A DNA stretch of 64,000 nucleotides from Planctomycetota bacterium (GTDB lineage Bacteria > Planctomycetota > JAJSAM01), in the NCBI GenBank assembly GCA_024274785.1, contig JAJSAM010000037.1, forward strand, positions 1 to 64,000. Direction: 5' to 3'. The notes under the pieces are model-generated. The model was not told the origin of the DNA and searched no databases. It saw nothing but the letters and a program-made list of their open reading frames with translations. This document shows, piece after piece, positions 45,969 to 54,165 of this stretch (position 1 is the stretch's first letter; each line of letters opens with the position of its first letter). A program made the translations under genes and the position numbers.

Positions 45969-47318
45969 TCATCGGCCGGCCGTCCTTCGAAGAAAGTCAA
46001 CAGTCCACTCGGCGATCTTCCGGTTCAGATTCGGCCGCGGATGATTGTTCAGGAAGAAATACGCTTCGTCGCCGGCGCCTTCCTCTTCAAGAAGCTGGCG
46101 GTAGCGGTTCCGGAGATCGAGGACCGGAATTCCGTCACTTTGAAGACGATTCAGCAGTCCGCTGATGTCGCCCAGGCGGCTGTTCCTGGGGAGGATCACA
46201 AGCGCGAAGGAGGTGCCATTCATCTCCGAGCAACGGGCGCTCATGTCGCGGATCACCCGTTCCGTGAGCTTCAACGCGTCCGCATCGATGCTCCAGCGAT
46301 CAAACAGGAGCCGGTAAAGCGACCACCGGTTCAGGAGGTCAACGTTCAGGCGACCAAGAAGGGATAGTGTCTCGCTGGCCTTGCCCTCGTATTTCAAGCC
46401 ACCCGCCTGAAGACTGAAGCGTGGCTTGAGCTTCCCCCACCTGATCCGCGTCAGCTGGTCCGGGCAGGCCACTCGGCGCACGTGATCGTCGATCATCAGG
46501 TATGCGCACAATTCGACCGCGGTCGCATTCGCGGTGCGCCTCCTGAGATCGAGGAGCACGTCCGCTGAACCGTACCCGTTCACACCGAAGTTGTAGACCT
46601 GACGTGAGGGCACAGCAGCCTGGATGCGAGCCGGAATCGTATCCTCGTCGTCCACTCCGGATCCGTAGGTGAACGATCCTCCGAAGATGAACCATTTTTG
46701 TCCCAGGCGGGGGCGACCAGGGACGACGCGGGCTCGGTCGGGACCGATTTGGTAGGTCACGTCGAACTCCACGCGGTCCTCTCCGGCAATCACACTTCGA
46801 TGCCTGATTCGTGCTCCGGGCTCCAGAGCTGATGTCGTCCTCGGATCCGGTTCGAACGTGGCTGCGATCTCGACTGCCGGATTCAGCCGTTCATACTCCT
46901 CGCGAAACAGGTCGTCGCCCCCGGCCATCCTCCCGGCGACAGGTTCTGCGAGAGCCAGCAGGCAAAGGAGCACCGAACCGAGCAGGCACGCCGCCGCAAG
47001 CCGGCGGGCCCGGCCACCGAAGAGCAACGCTCCGGTGATCAGGAGTGAAAGAGATGACACCGAGAAAAAAACCCACAAGGGCCGCCAACGGAACGAGAGG
47101 AGGATGCCACAGGCGAGCAGGGCCTGGGCCAGAAGGATCAAAACGCGCCGATGCCTTTCCCGGATCGCGACCACGAGCAGGGCGCACGCCCCCAGAGCGA
47201 GGGCGACCACCACACCGTGGTATATCGCCCCTCCCTCCAGGATGCGAACGGTCGAGTGCAGGCCGACGGCGCCGGCCACCACGATCTGGAAGGCATAAAT
47301 CAGCAGCGGGGCCCTCAA
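45969..47318 (-). CDS. SGNH/GDSL-hydrolase-like membrane protein
   Basis: The protein is 449 aa from TTG 47318, overlapping the upstream stop as TTGA. Four hydrophobic helices occupy about the first 125 residues. The extracytoplasmic part has KWFIFGGSFTYGSGVDDEDT (block I, with the nucleophile serine in GGS), YNFGVNGYGSADVLLDLRR (block III, GxN-like) and FFLNNHPRPNLNRKIAEWTV (histidine of block V). This layout suggests a membrane-anchored esterase or acyltransferase modifying an exported glycan. The catalytic Asp usually found three residues before the His is replaced by Asn-Asn, so activity is uncertain. Confidence 0.72.
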   Translation of the reverse strand: MRAPLLIYAFQIVVAGAVGLHSTVRILEGGAIYHGVVVALALGACALLVVAIRERHRRVLILLAQALLACGILLSFRWRPLWVFFSVSSLSLLITGALLFGGRARRLAAACLLGSVLLCLLALAEPVAGRMAGGDDLFREEYERLNPAVEIAATFEPDPRTTSALEPGARIRHRSVIAGEDRVEFDVTYQIGPDRARVVPGRPRLGQKWFIFGGSFTYGSGVDDEDTIPARIQAAVPSRQVYNFGVNGYGSADVLLDLRRRTANATAVELCAYLMIDDHVRRVACPDQLTRIRWGKLKPRFSLQAGGLKYEGKASETLSLLGRLNVDLLNRWSLYRLLFDRWSIDADALKLTERVIRDMSARCSEMNGTSFALVILPRNSRLGDISGLLNRLQSDGIPVLDLRNRYRQLLEEEGAGDEAYFFLNNHPRPNLNRKIAEWTVDFLRRTAGR

Positions 47319-48385
47319 GCAATCTCTCCCGCGTCGAGCAGTTGACGCTTGCGCTCGAGGTATCCGGCGAACGAGTCGAGATAACGCCGAATCTCCGGGC
47401 GAAGCTCGCCAAACAGGGCCTCCTCGGTTCGGAGCACTTCCCGCTCTAGTACATTCGCACAGGTGTGATGAACGCCAGAGAGGTCCACAACGTGACCGTC
47501 CACCTCGATCGTCGGCCCGTCCGATGCATCCATCGCCTCTGAGACGACATCGAGATCCCGAGCCGGGGCCGCCAGGCTCTCCAGGTACCAGAGGTGATGA
47601 AGGCGCCAGGCGATCCTGGCCTGCCTGCCGTCGGAAAACAGCAGGTAGGTGCTCACGAGATTGCGCACATGGACGTAGCTTCCAGGGCCGACATCCGGCG
47701 CGAGAGCTCGCCTGGGAGTGCTTGCCTGAATCGCCGAGAATGCATCCAGGTCCACCCGCCGGTCATTCACCGGCATGACCTCGTGGAAGCATTCGATCGG
47801 GCGGAAGTTCTCACGAATCCACGCCGCATCGATTCCCAGTGACCATGTGCCGATCAGACCGTCATCGTCCGTAAGTCCATCGAAGTGCGTATACTCGGCA
47901 CCACTGAATCTGAGTTCCCCATCCCTCATGGCCCGATGAATCTTTTCGAAGTAATCGCCATCCAGAGGATACAGATCGAAGTCGTGCAGAACTGCGTAAC
48001 GGGTTCGACATTCCGCCAGGCCCGTTACCCAGTTCAGAGAAGCGTAGAATTTGGATCGGTTGACTCGTGCAACCAACGCCCCGGCCCGAGGCGGATGGAA
48101 CTGAAACGCGAGCGGCAGGTCTCCGTAACCATTCCGGATCGAGTCGATGAAGGCAGCCCCCTCCGCCTGTTCCCTCCGATCGAAGACGATCTGGATACGA
48201 TCCAGACCGTCACGGGTGCACTTCCGAACAAAGTCCAGATTCACGGTCAGCAGATGCCGCAGCGCAAAAGGCACACCGAGGACGATCGTGTACCCGGGGA
48301 CAGGCTCGGGAAGCGCTTTCCATCGGAGCATGAGCCCGAGCACGGACTTGATCGCGGAGCGAGTCAGTCTTTGCAGGTCTACCAT
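47315..48385 (-). CDS. Glycosyltransferase-like protein (GT-A-type DxD), function unassigned
   Basis: The protein is 356 aa. I do not recognise a named family, but the N-terminus (YTIVLGVPFALRHLLTVNLD, then IQIVFDRRE) and TRYAVLHDFDLYPLDGDYFE look like a GT-A nucleotide-sugar transferase with a DxD metal site (DFDLYPLD). A charged C-terminal helix (RRYLDSFAGYLERKRQLLD) follows. It sits between the giant TPR gene and the SGNH-like gene, overlapping the latter by 4 bp. A role in building the EPS repeat is inferred from context. Confidence 0.6.
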   Translation of the reverse strand: MVDLQRLTRSAIKSVLGLMLRWKALPEPVPGYTIVLGVPFALRHLLTVNLDFVRKCTRDGLDRIQIVFDRREQAEGAAFIDSIRNGYGDLPLAFQFHPPRAGALVARVNRSKFYASLNWVTGLAECRTRYAVLHDFDLYPLDGDYFEKIHRAMRDGELRFSGAEYTHFDGLTDDDGLIGTWSLGIDAAWIRENFRPIECFHEVMPVNDRRVDLDAFSAIQASTPRRALAPDVGPGSYVHVRNLVSTYLLFSDGRQARIAWRLHHLWYLESLAAPARDLDVVSEAMDASDGPTIEVDGHVVDLSGVHHTCANVLEREVLRTEEALFGELRPEIRRYLDSFAGYLERKRQLLDAGEIA

Positions 48386-48400
48386 CGCGAGGTGCTCGAC

Positions 48401-51400
48401 CTACTCGAGGTCGAGCTCCTGGACTACCTCGTTGTAGGCTTTTTGGACTTCTCCAAGCAGCACCCGGCCACTGTCCACCTGAAGTTTGACCCCACGAATC
48501 GTTCGCCGTGCTTCCTCCCGCTGGTCCATGGTGATCAGAATCTTCGACAGGTAGATCGGCCACCTCGGACTCAGCGGCTCGATCTCCCACGCGCGCTGCA
48601 GTTGCGCGACGGCGTCCTGGTGTTTGCCGAGGGCCCGGTAGACGACCGCGAGCGTGTCTCGGAATTCGGCATTGGTGGGGGCATCCTTCACCACCTGCTT
48701 TGCCAGTCGGAGCGCCTCATCGAACTTCCCGCGGTTGGTCAGGATCATGGCGAGGTTGTTCCTGGCCACGAGCAACTCCGGCTGCAGATCCATCGCTCGC
48801 CGATAGGAGAGTTCCGCCTGCTTGAGCATCCCGGCGGATTCCTGGTACATCCCGACGAGCATCCAGATCCCCCCGGTGACGTCCTCCGCATCCGTTGCCT
48901 GCTTGAACAGCACTTCAGACCTGCTGAGAGCCTTCGCGGCGAGGGTCTGATGGGCTCGATCCCCCGAATTCTTCGTCCGGTTGTAGACGTAGACCCAGCC
49001 TCGGGCAAGGGCGAGGAATTCATGGTTCGCATCCTCGGGAATGAGCTTCTCCATGGCGAGCAACCAGGGCTCCGCATCCAGAACATCCTTCAGGTCGGTG
49101 GCCGCCATCTGCATCGCGGTCAGTCTCCATGCACTGGATTTCCTGCAGAGCGGATCGAGGATCTCCCGAGCTTCCTTCGTGCGGTTCAGTTGGACCAGCG
49201 CACGCAGATAAAGCCCCACCACCGGGCCATCGAGCCTCCCCTTCCCGAGTTCTTCCCTGACTCGCGGCTCGAGGGTCGCGAGAGCAGTGCCGGGATCACC
49301 GCGGATGAAGCTGATTCTGCCGAGGAGCAGGTCTGCGTCCCGGCCGCCGCGAATCGTGGTTTCTTTCCAGTCCTCCAGAATCGCGCTGGCCTCCACGATT
49401 CGCCCGGAAGAGACCAGGACATCGGCGAGCAGAAGCCGTGATCCATCGAACGCCGGGAAGTTGATCGTTCCCCGCTCGGCGATCCGGATCGCCTGGGTAT
49501 GTTCACTCAACTGCGCAAGCTGGCTCGCTGTGAACTGCTGGACCGCCCACACCTTTTCACTCGCATCCGCCGCCGCGCTCAGTTGCCCGACATAGGTCGC
49601 GATACGCAGATCTCCCTTCCGATACCCACGACAGGCGAAGACCAGATCACCGGCCTCCCTGGCTATGGCCGGATTCTCGACCCAGGCCGCCAGGAGGCCG
49701 CGCAGGGCCGGCTCGGAGGCGGCGAACGCCACCAGGTCTTTCGATCCGGTCAGATGCGAGACATACTCACGCGTCGATTCCTTTTCTGCGATCTGGTCGA
49801 TAGTGTCGAGGAACTCATCGGTCTTGCCACGCGCCAGAAGCAGACTGAGCAGCCTGACGGCAGCTCCGGCAACAGGTTCGTCACCCGCGTTCGCGCTGCG
49901 ATAGGCATCCTCGGACGCCTCCCACTGTCGTGTCACACGCAGATACTCAGCCTCGATGAATGACCGCTCCGACGGCTTCACATCGAGCTTGTCGAGATAG
50001 GAGATCCACTTCTCCGCTTCTTCCCGGCGGTCGTGCTCGGCGTAGAAAGTGATCGCCATTCTCACGGCCTCGAGGTCCGGTTCGACCAGCAGGGCCTTGA
50101 GCAACCTTTCGCTCTCTTCCACGCGGTTCAACTGGAGGCTCATCCGGGCCCGCAACTTGAGCGCGGAACGGTCCTGATTTCCAAGGCTCTCCGGGACCGG
50201 GACCTTGTCCATCGCCGCCGTGGCAGTGCTCACCGCACCGAGACGGCTCGCGAGTGCGGCAGCCTCGAGGAGCTGCGCAGCGCTGGAGTACTCGCTTTCG
50301 ACCACCGCGGTGAGACTGTCTCGAGCCGATCTGAAGTCCTTCAGGCCGGCGTGGAACCGCGCCAGCAGCAGATGCACCGCGGGAGTGGCCTGCCCACCAT
50401 CGAGCAGGGCCTTGAGATTCTCGACGGCCTTCTCGAGTGAGCCCAACCTCTCGAGCGCCAGAGCTTGCATCAGGCGAAGCTCCGTGCGGTGCGGTGCGAC
50501 CCGCAGGATCTCACTCAGCAACCCGACGGATTCGGCCACATCGTCCTGGCTCGCGCCGGTTTGCAGGAGGGAGCGAACCCGGGCAATCCTCCATTGAATA
50601 CCGCTCTCACCCGTAAAGGCCCTCAAGCGCTCCACAGTCCGGTTGGCAAACTCCCGGTCCCCCCAGACCAGGCGGGATTTGGCCACTGCACGCTGGACCG
50701 CGATGTTCTGCGGATACGCGTCACCCAGCTTGACCCACGCATCCTGTGCTTTCTCGCGCCAGGGGCGGCGGACATCGTCACTCAGGCCCAGCCGCTCCAG
50801 GTCCAGCGTGGCCAATTCGAGAAACTCGGCTTCGGTCATCGCCCAGGCTCGCGCTTCTTCGTCGGGTGCCGCGGCCCGGCGTTCTCTGATCGCCTCCAGT
50901 CCGTCGCCGATAAGGGCCAGGCCCTCTTCCTGCTTTCCAGCAATCACGAGATCGTTGCCCGCGCGCATGGACCGCGCCGCCTTGAAGGAGGTGAATTCCA
51001 CGGTCTGTCCGTGGTCGCGCTCAAACTGCGAGCCGACCCGGTCGCTCACCGCGGGGTCGATGGATGCCGCGATCCAGTAGAGCCCGAGGTACACCCGGGG
51101 TGAAATCTCCTGCCCGGACTCGAGAAGCCGCCCGATCAGTGCACGCGCCTCCTTGAGGCGATCGTCGAGCACCAGGCCCAGGCACCGCATCGGCACCGAC
51201 CCGGGATCCAACTCATCCGAGTCGCCCTTGAGCCCCTCGAGGAACTTCGCGCGGGCCGCTTCATCCATGGCGGGCAACAGTCCACCATCGATCATCTTCT
51301 GGACAGGCTCGATGTTCGGATCTTCCGGCCAGCGGTTCCTTGCAATCCGGAGCAGATCCCCCGCGGGTCTCGGGAAGCCACGCAGAACGATCTGGCGGGC

Positions 51401-52729
51401 GGCCCGAACAGCCGGGCCGGACCAGGTCCTGCTCTTCACGGTGGCATCCCACCACGCCTTGACGGCCAGATCAGCTTCTCCCACGGAGTCGTAGGCGTTC
51501 CCGAGGTAGAAGTAGAACACTGAGGAATACGGCGACAGTGTGCTCGCGGCAAGGGCCGCATCGATCACCTTCCTCGAGGCGAGCCCTTCCAGTTTCGGAT
51601 CGCTCGCCTCAAGGAACCGGGTCCAGGCAGAGGCCAGTTGCAGGCCTTTCTGTTCCCGCATGTGTTTCAGAATGTCGGCGGCATCATCCTGGCGCCCGAG
51701 GATGTTGAGAGTCAGGGCGCGGTACCCGAGCAGCGCGACCGCGATCGGCCGGTCGCCTCCCTCGAAGTCGTCCGTGAGGTCGGCGACAGCTTCAAGCTCC
51801 TTCTCTCCTCCGCGCTGCCAAAGGCGCTCCACTACCTCGTAGAGAAACTCGACATCACCGTATTCGGCATATGCCTTCCTCAGCAGTTCGATCGACTGGT
51901 CCCGCTGACCGAGTCTGTCCAGATACCGGATGAGCCGGTTGTTCAGGTCCTTCGTCTCGAGGAGTTCCCCGGAGATAGGCGCGAGGAGCTCCGCCGCGGG
52001 CTCGACGTTTCCGGTGCGAAGATTGGCCTCGGCCAGCAGAAGGCGAAAGGCGGGCTTCTCCAGACGCCCTTTCGCCATCCGCTCGGCCCACGCGAGGATG
52101 TCTTCAGCGGGTTCCTCGAGGGTCTGCTTCAGGTCCAGCAGGAGGAAGAACCACTTCATCTCAGCGGATTTCGTCTCGGTGCGCTTTTCGGCGACTCCAT
52201 GTGCCACGAGGGTCTCGCCGAGCCGTGCGTTCGTCACCGCCTTCACCCAGAGCGCTTCGCGATCACCGGAGTCGTCCTTCTCGTAGTTCTCCGGTGCGTC
52301 CACATCCCCGAGGAAGTCCTTGGCCAGTTCGAGCGCGTCCCGGTCATAGCCCGCCTTCAAATAGAGGTTCATGAGGAGTCGGCGGGCATCCGGAAGGTAG
52401 GGGTCGATCGACAGCGCCTGGTTCAGGCTCGAAATGGCGAACTTGATCTCTCGCGGGCCGCTCTCCGGGTACCTGTTCAGGAGACCAGCCAGCGAGTGGA
52501 GCGCCGCCGGATCCCGGGTGAACCGTTGAAGGTATCTCTTGTAATGCGTGATGGCCTTGCCGACGAAATCACCCTTGTCGGCCTCTTGCGCAGCCTTGAG
52601 ATTCTTGAGCGCCCGATCGTCGAGTTGTCTCTGGCGGAGGAGATAGAGGCCGCCTCCCGACAGGCCGAGCAGGACCACCACGGCCAGAATGATCAGAACG
52701 CGCTTCTTCGTCTTTTTGCGCACTTTCAC
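48401..52729 (-). CDS. Very large TPR-repeat membrane-anchored protein (copy 2)
   Basis: The protein is 1442 aa. GTG 52729 is the start: it overlaps the sugar-transferase stop as GTGA and has AGGGAGGG upstream, whereas a longer frame would run deep into that gene. A basic N-terminus is followed by a single helix (VLIILAVVVLLGLSGGGLYLL, about residues 11-31) and then a long helical TPR array. The C-terminal repeats are clearest (NNLAMILTNRGKFDEALRLA, RDTLAVVYRALGKHQDAVAQ). It is paralogous to 11810-16036 from end to end, including the RQ-x-QLD-x-RA motif after the helix. In this operon it follows the sugar transferase, as exosortase-linked TPR proteins often do. Confidence 0.88.
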   Translation of the reverse strand: MKVRKKTKKRVLIILAVVVLLGLSGGGLYLLRQRQLDDRALKNLKAAQEADKGDFVGKAITHYKRYLQRFTRDPAALHSLAGLLNRYPESGPREIKFAISSLNQALSIDPYLPDARRLLMNLYLKAGYDRDALELAKDFLGDVDAPENYEKDDSGDREALWVKAVTNARLGETLVAHGVAEKRTETKSAEMKWFFLLLDLKQTLEEPAEDILAWAERMAKGRLEKPAFRLLLAEANLRTGNVEPAAELLAPISGELLETKDLNNRLIRYLDRLGQRDQSIELLRKAYAEYGDVEFLYEVVERLWQRGGEKELEAVADLTDDFEGGDRPIAVALLGYRALTLNILGRQDDAADILKHMREQKGLQLASAWTRFLEASDPKLEGLASRKVIDAALAASTLSPYSSVFYFYLGNAYDSVGEADLAVKAWWDATVKSRTWSGPAVRAARQIVLRGFPRPAGDLLRIARNRWPEDPNIEPVQKMIDGGLLPAMDEAARAKFLEGLKGDSDELDPGSVPMRCLGLVLDDRLKEARALIGRLLESGQEISPRVYLGLYWIAASIDPAVSDRVGSQFERDHGQTVEFTSFKAARSMRAGNDLVIAGKQEEGLALIGDGLEAIRERRAAAPDEEARAWAMTEAEFLELATLDLERLGLSDDVRRPWREKAQDAWVKLGDAYPQNIAVQRAVAKSRLVWGDREFANRTVERLRAFTGESGIQWRIARVRSLLQTGASQDDVAESVGLLSEILRVAPHRTELRLMQALALERLGSLEKAVENLKALLDGGQATPAVHLLLARFHAGLKDFRSARDSLTAVVESEYSSAAQLLEAAALASRLGAVSTATAAMDKVPVPESLGNQDRSALKLRARMSLQLNRVEESERLLKALLVEPDLEAVRMAITFYAEHDRREEAEKWISYLDKLDVKPSERSFIEAEYLRVTRQWEASEDAYRSANAGDEPVAGAAVRLLSLLLARGKTDEFLDTIDQIAEKESTREYVSHLTGSKDLVAFAASEPALRGLLAAWVENPAIAREAGDLVFACRGYRKGDLRIATYVGQLSAAADASEKVWAVQQFTASQLAQLSEHTQAIRIAERGTINFPAFDGSRLLLADVLVSSGRIVEASAILEDWKETTIRGGRDADLLLGRISFIRGDPGTALATLEPRVREELGKGRLDGPVVGLYLRALVQLNRTKEAREILDPLCRKSSAWRLTAMQMAATDLKDVLDAEPWLLAMEKLIPEDANHEFLALARGWVYVYNRTKNSGDRAHQTLAAKALSRSEVLFKQATDAEDVTGGIWMLVGMYQESAGMLKQAELSYRRAMDLQPELLVARNNLAMILTNRGKFDEALRLAKQVVKDAPTNAEFRDTLAVVYRALGKHQDAVAQLQRAWEIEPLSPRWPIYLSKILITMDQREEARRTIRGVKLQVDSGRVLLGEVQKAYNEVVQELDLE

Positions 52730-54165
52730 CGAGACGCCCTCCCTGTGAGCAGAAGCAGCACAGTTTTTCCAATGATCAGCAGGTCCAGCGGAAAGGTGCG
52801 TTTCCTCACGTACTCGAGATCGAAGCGGATCCACTCCTGGAAGTCCAACCCCTCCTGCCGGGTTCTCTTCACCTGCCAGAGTCCCGTGATCCCGGGCTTG
52901 ACGCTCAGTCTCGCCTCTCGCCAACCGGGTGAGTACTGGTTCTCATGGTACGGGCTGGGACGCGGTCCGACCACCGACATGTGACCAATCAGCACATTGA
53001 AAAACTGCGGAAGCTCGTCGATCTGGGTCTTGCGGATGAAGCGCCCCACCCTGCTCAACCGTGGATCGTCCTTGATGAAGAACTGGGGACCGTCCGCCTG
53101 ATTCTCAGCCGCGAGGCGTTTCTTGATCTCTTCTGCGTCTTTTCGCATGGAGCGAAACTTCATGCAGGGAAAGTCACGCCCTCCGAGGGTCTCTCTCTGG
53201 TGCGCGAAGAACACCGGCCAACCGTCTTCAAGGAGTATCGCAATGATCACCAGGGGGTAGATCGGCAGGGTAACCAGGATGGCGATCAGTGAGAACGCAA
53301 TGTCGAAAAGCCGCCGCGCAAGTTCCCCAACGGGCGCCGCGGGCTTCTGCCGTCGAACGCGGCGGCTCTGTGGGAGCAGCTCGATTTCCTGCCAGCGGAC
53401 CGCAGCCTCGCTGGGGCGGCAGTCAGGTGCGTCCCAGATCACGGCCGGGCCGGCCACGACGGCATCTTCATCGAGCTTCCGCCCGGCGCCGACCCAGACC
53501 GGGCCGAGGAAACGAGTGGCCGGCGGGATCACTGCGGATTCATCCGCCCAGACCTCCGGTCGCGCGCGGGTGACACGTTCCACGGCGGCGTCCGGCCGAT
53601 TCCAGATCTCCACGATCCTGGTGATGCAGTCCATCACCTCGCGGTCGTCATTCCGGTGATAATGGCGCCCGGCGACCGCACGGGCCGCCCGTCGATCCTC
53701 CTGGGCCAGCTCGCGCAAGGTGATCCATCCCGATCTCGGATCCTCGGCGCTCTGCCACTCCCGAGCGAGCGAGAGGTCGGGAGTGAGCCCCACCCGCGCC
53801 TGACGGGAATCCTTTGTCCGATAGAGGCGCTGGATTTCCAGGTACTCCCCGTCCTCCCCGGTCCGCACCTCTTCCCGATACCCCGCCTCCCGGTCTACGC
53901 GTAACCGAAGGAAGAGGAGCTCCGGCGTGAGCCAGCTCAGGGTCTCGACGAGGTCCAGGATCGGGAAGAGCACCAGGGAGCGCGGATCCGTCAACAGGTA
54001 GAGCTCCGCACCGGGGACAATCTCCGAAGGCTCACCCTGGCGCACCACCTGCAGGCCGCGAGCGGCCCAGAAGCGATCATGCACGTGGGTCGGATCCAGT
54101 CCCCATACCGTCGGCGGGGAGAGCGGCCTCGCGCCGTCGGACTTCGCCAACTCAGCCGCGCTCAT
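52726..54165 (-). CDS. Polyprenyl-phosphate sugar-1-phosphate transferase with beta-helix-like N-terminal domain
   Basis: The protein is 479 aa. The last 200 residues are a bacterial sugar transferase: RRLFDIAFSLIAILVTLPIY (single membrane segment, about 285-304), CMKFRSMRKDAEEIKKRL, KTQIDELPQFFNVLIGHMSV, then VGPRPSPYHENQYSPGWREA and GITGLWQVKRT. The N-terminal 270 residues lack the four or five helices of WcaJ/WbaP proteins. They contain PEVWADESAVIPPATRFLGP and WVGAGRKLDEDAVVAGPAVI, which read like hexapeptide (left-handed beta-helix) turns. It loads the first sugar-phosphate onto undecaprenyl phosphate. It overlaps the Wzz-kinase gene by 14 bp. Confidence 0.88.
   Translation of the reverse strand: MSAAELAKSDGARPLSPPTVWGLDPTHVHDRFWAARGLQVVRQGEPSEIVPGAELYLLTDPRSLVLFPILDLVETLSWLTPELLFLRLRVDREAGYREEVRTGEDGEYLEIQRLYRTKDSRQARVGLTPDLSLAREWQSAEDPRSGWITLRELAQEDRRAARAVAGRHYHRNDDREVMDCITRIVEIWNRPDAAVERVTRARPEVWADESAVIPPATRFLGPVWVGAGRKLDEDAVVAGPAVIWDAPDCRPSEAAVRWQEIELLPQSRRVRRQKPAAPVGELARRLFDIAFSLIAILVTLPIYPLVIIAILLEDGWPVFFAHQRETLGGRDFPCMKFRSMRKDAEEIKKRLAAENQADGPQFFIKDDPRLSRVGRFIRKTQIDELPQFFNVLIGHMSVVGPRPSPYHENQYSPGWREARLSVKPGITGLWQVKRTRQEGLDFQEWIRFDLEYVRKRTFPLDLLIIGKTVLLLLTGRASR

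Noticed and set aside
48401-52924. Longer start for the second TPR protein
   Set aside because: It would run 196 bases into the sugar-transferase gene; the GTGA overlap and SD at 52729 fit better.
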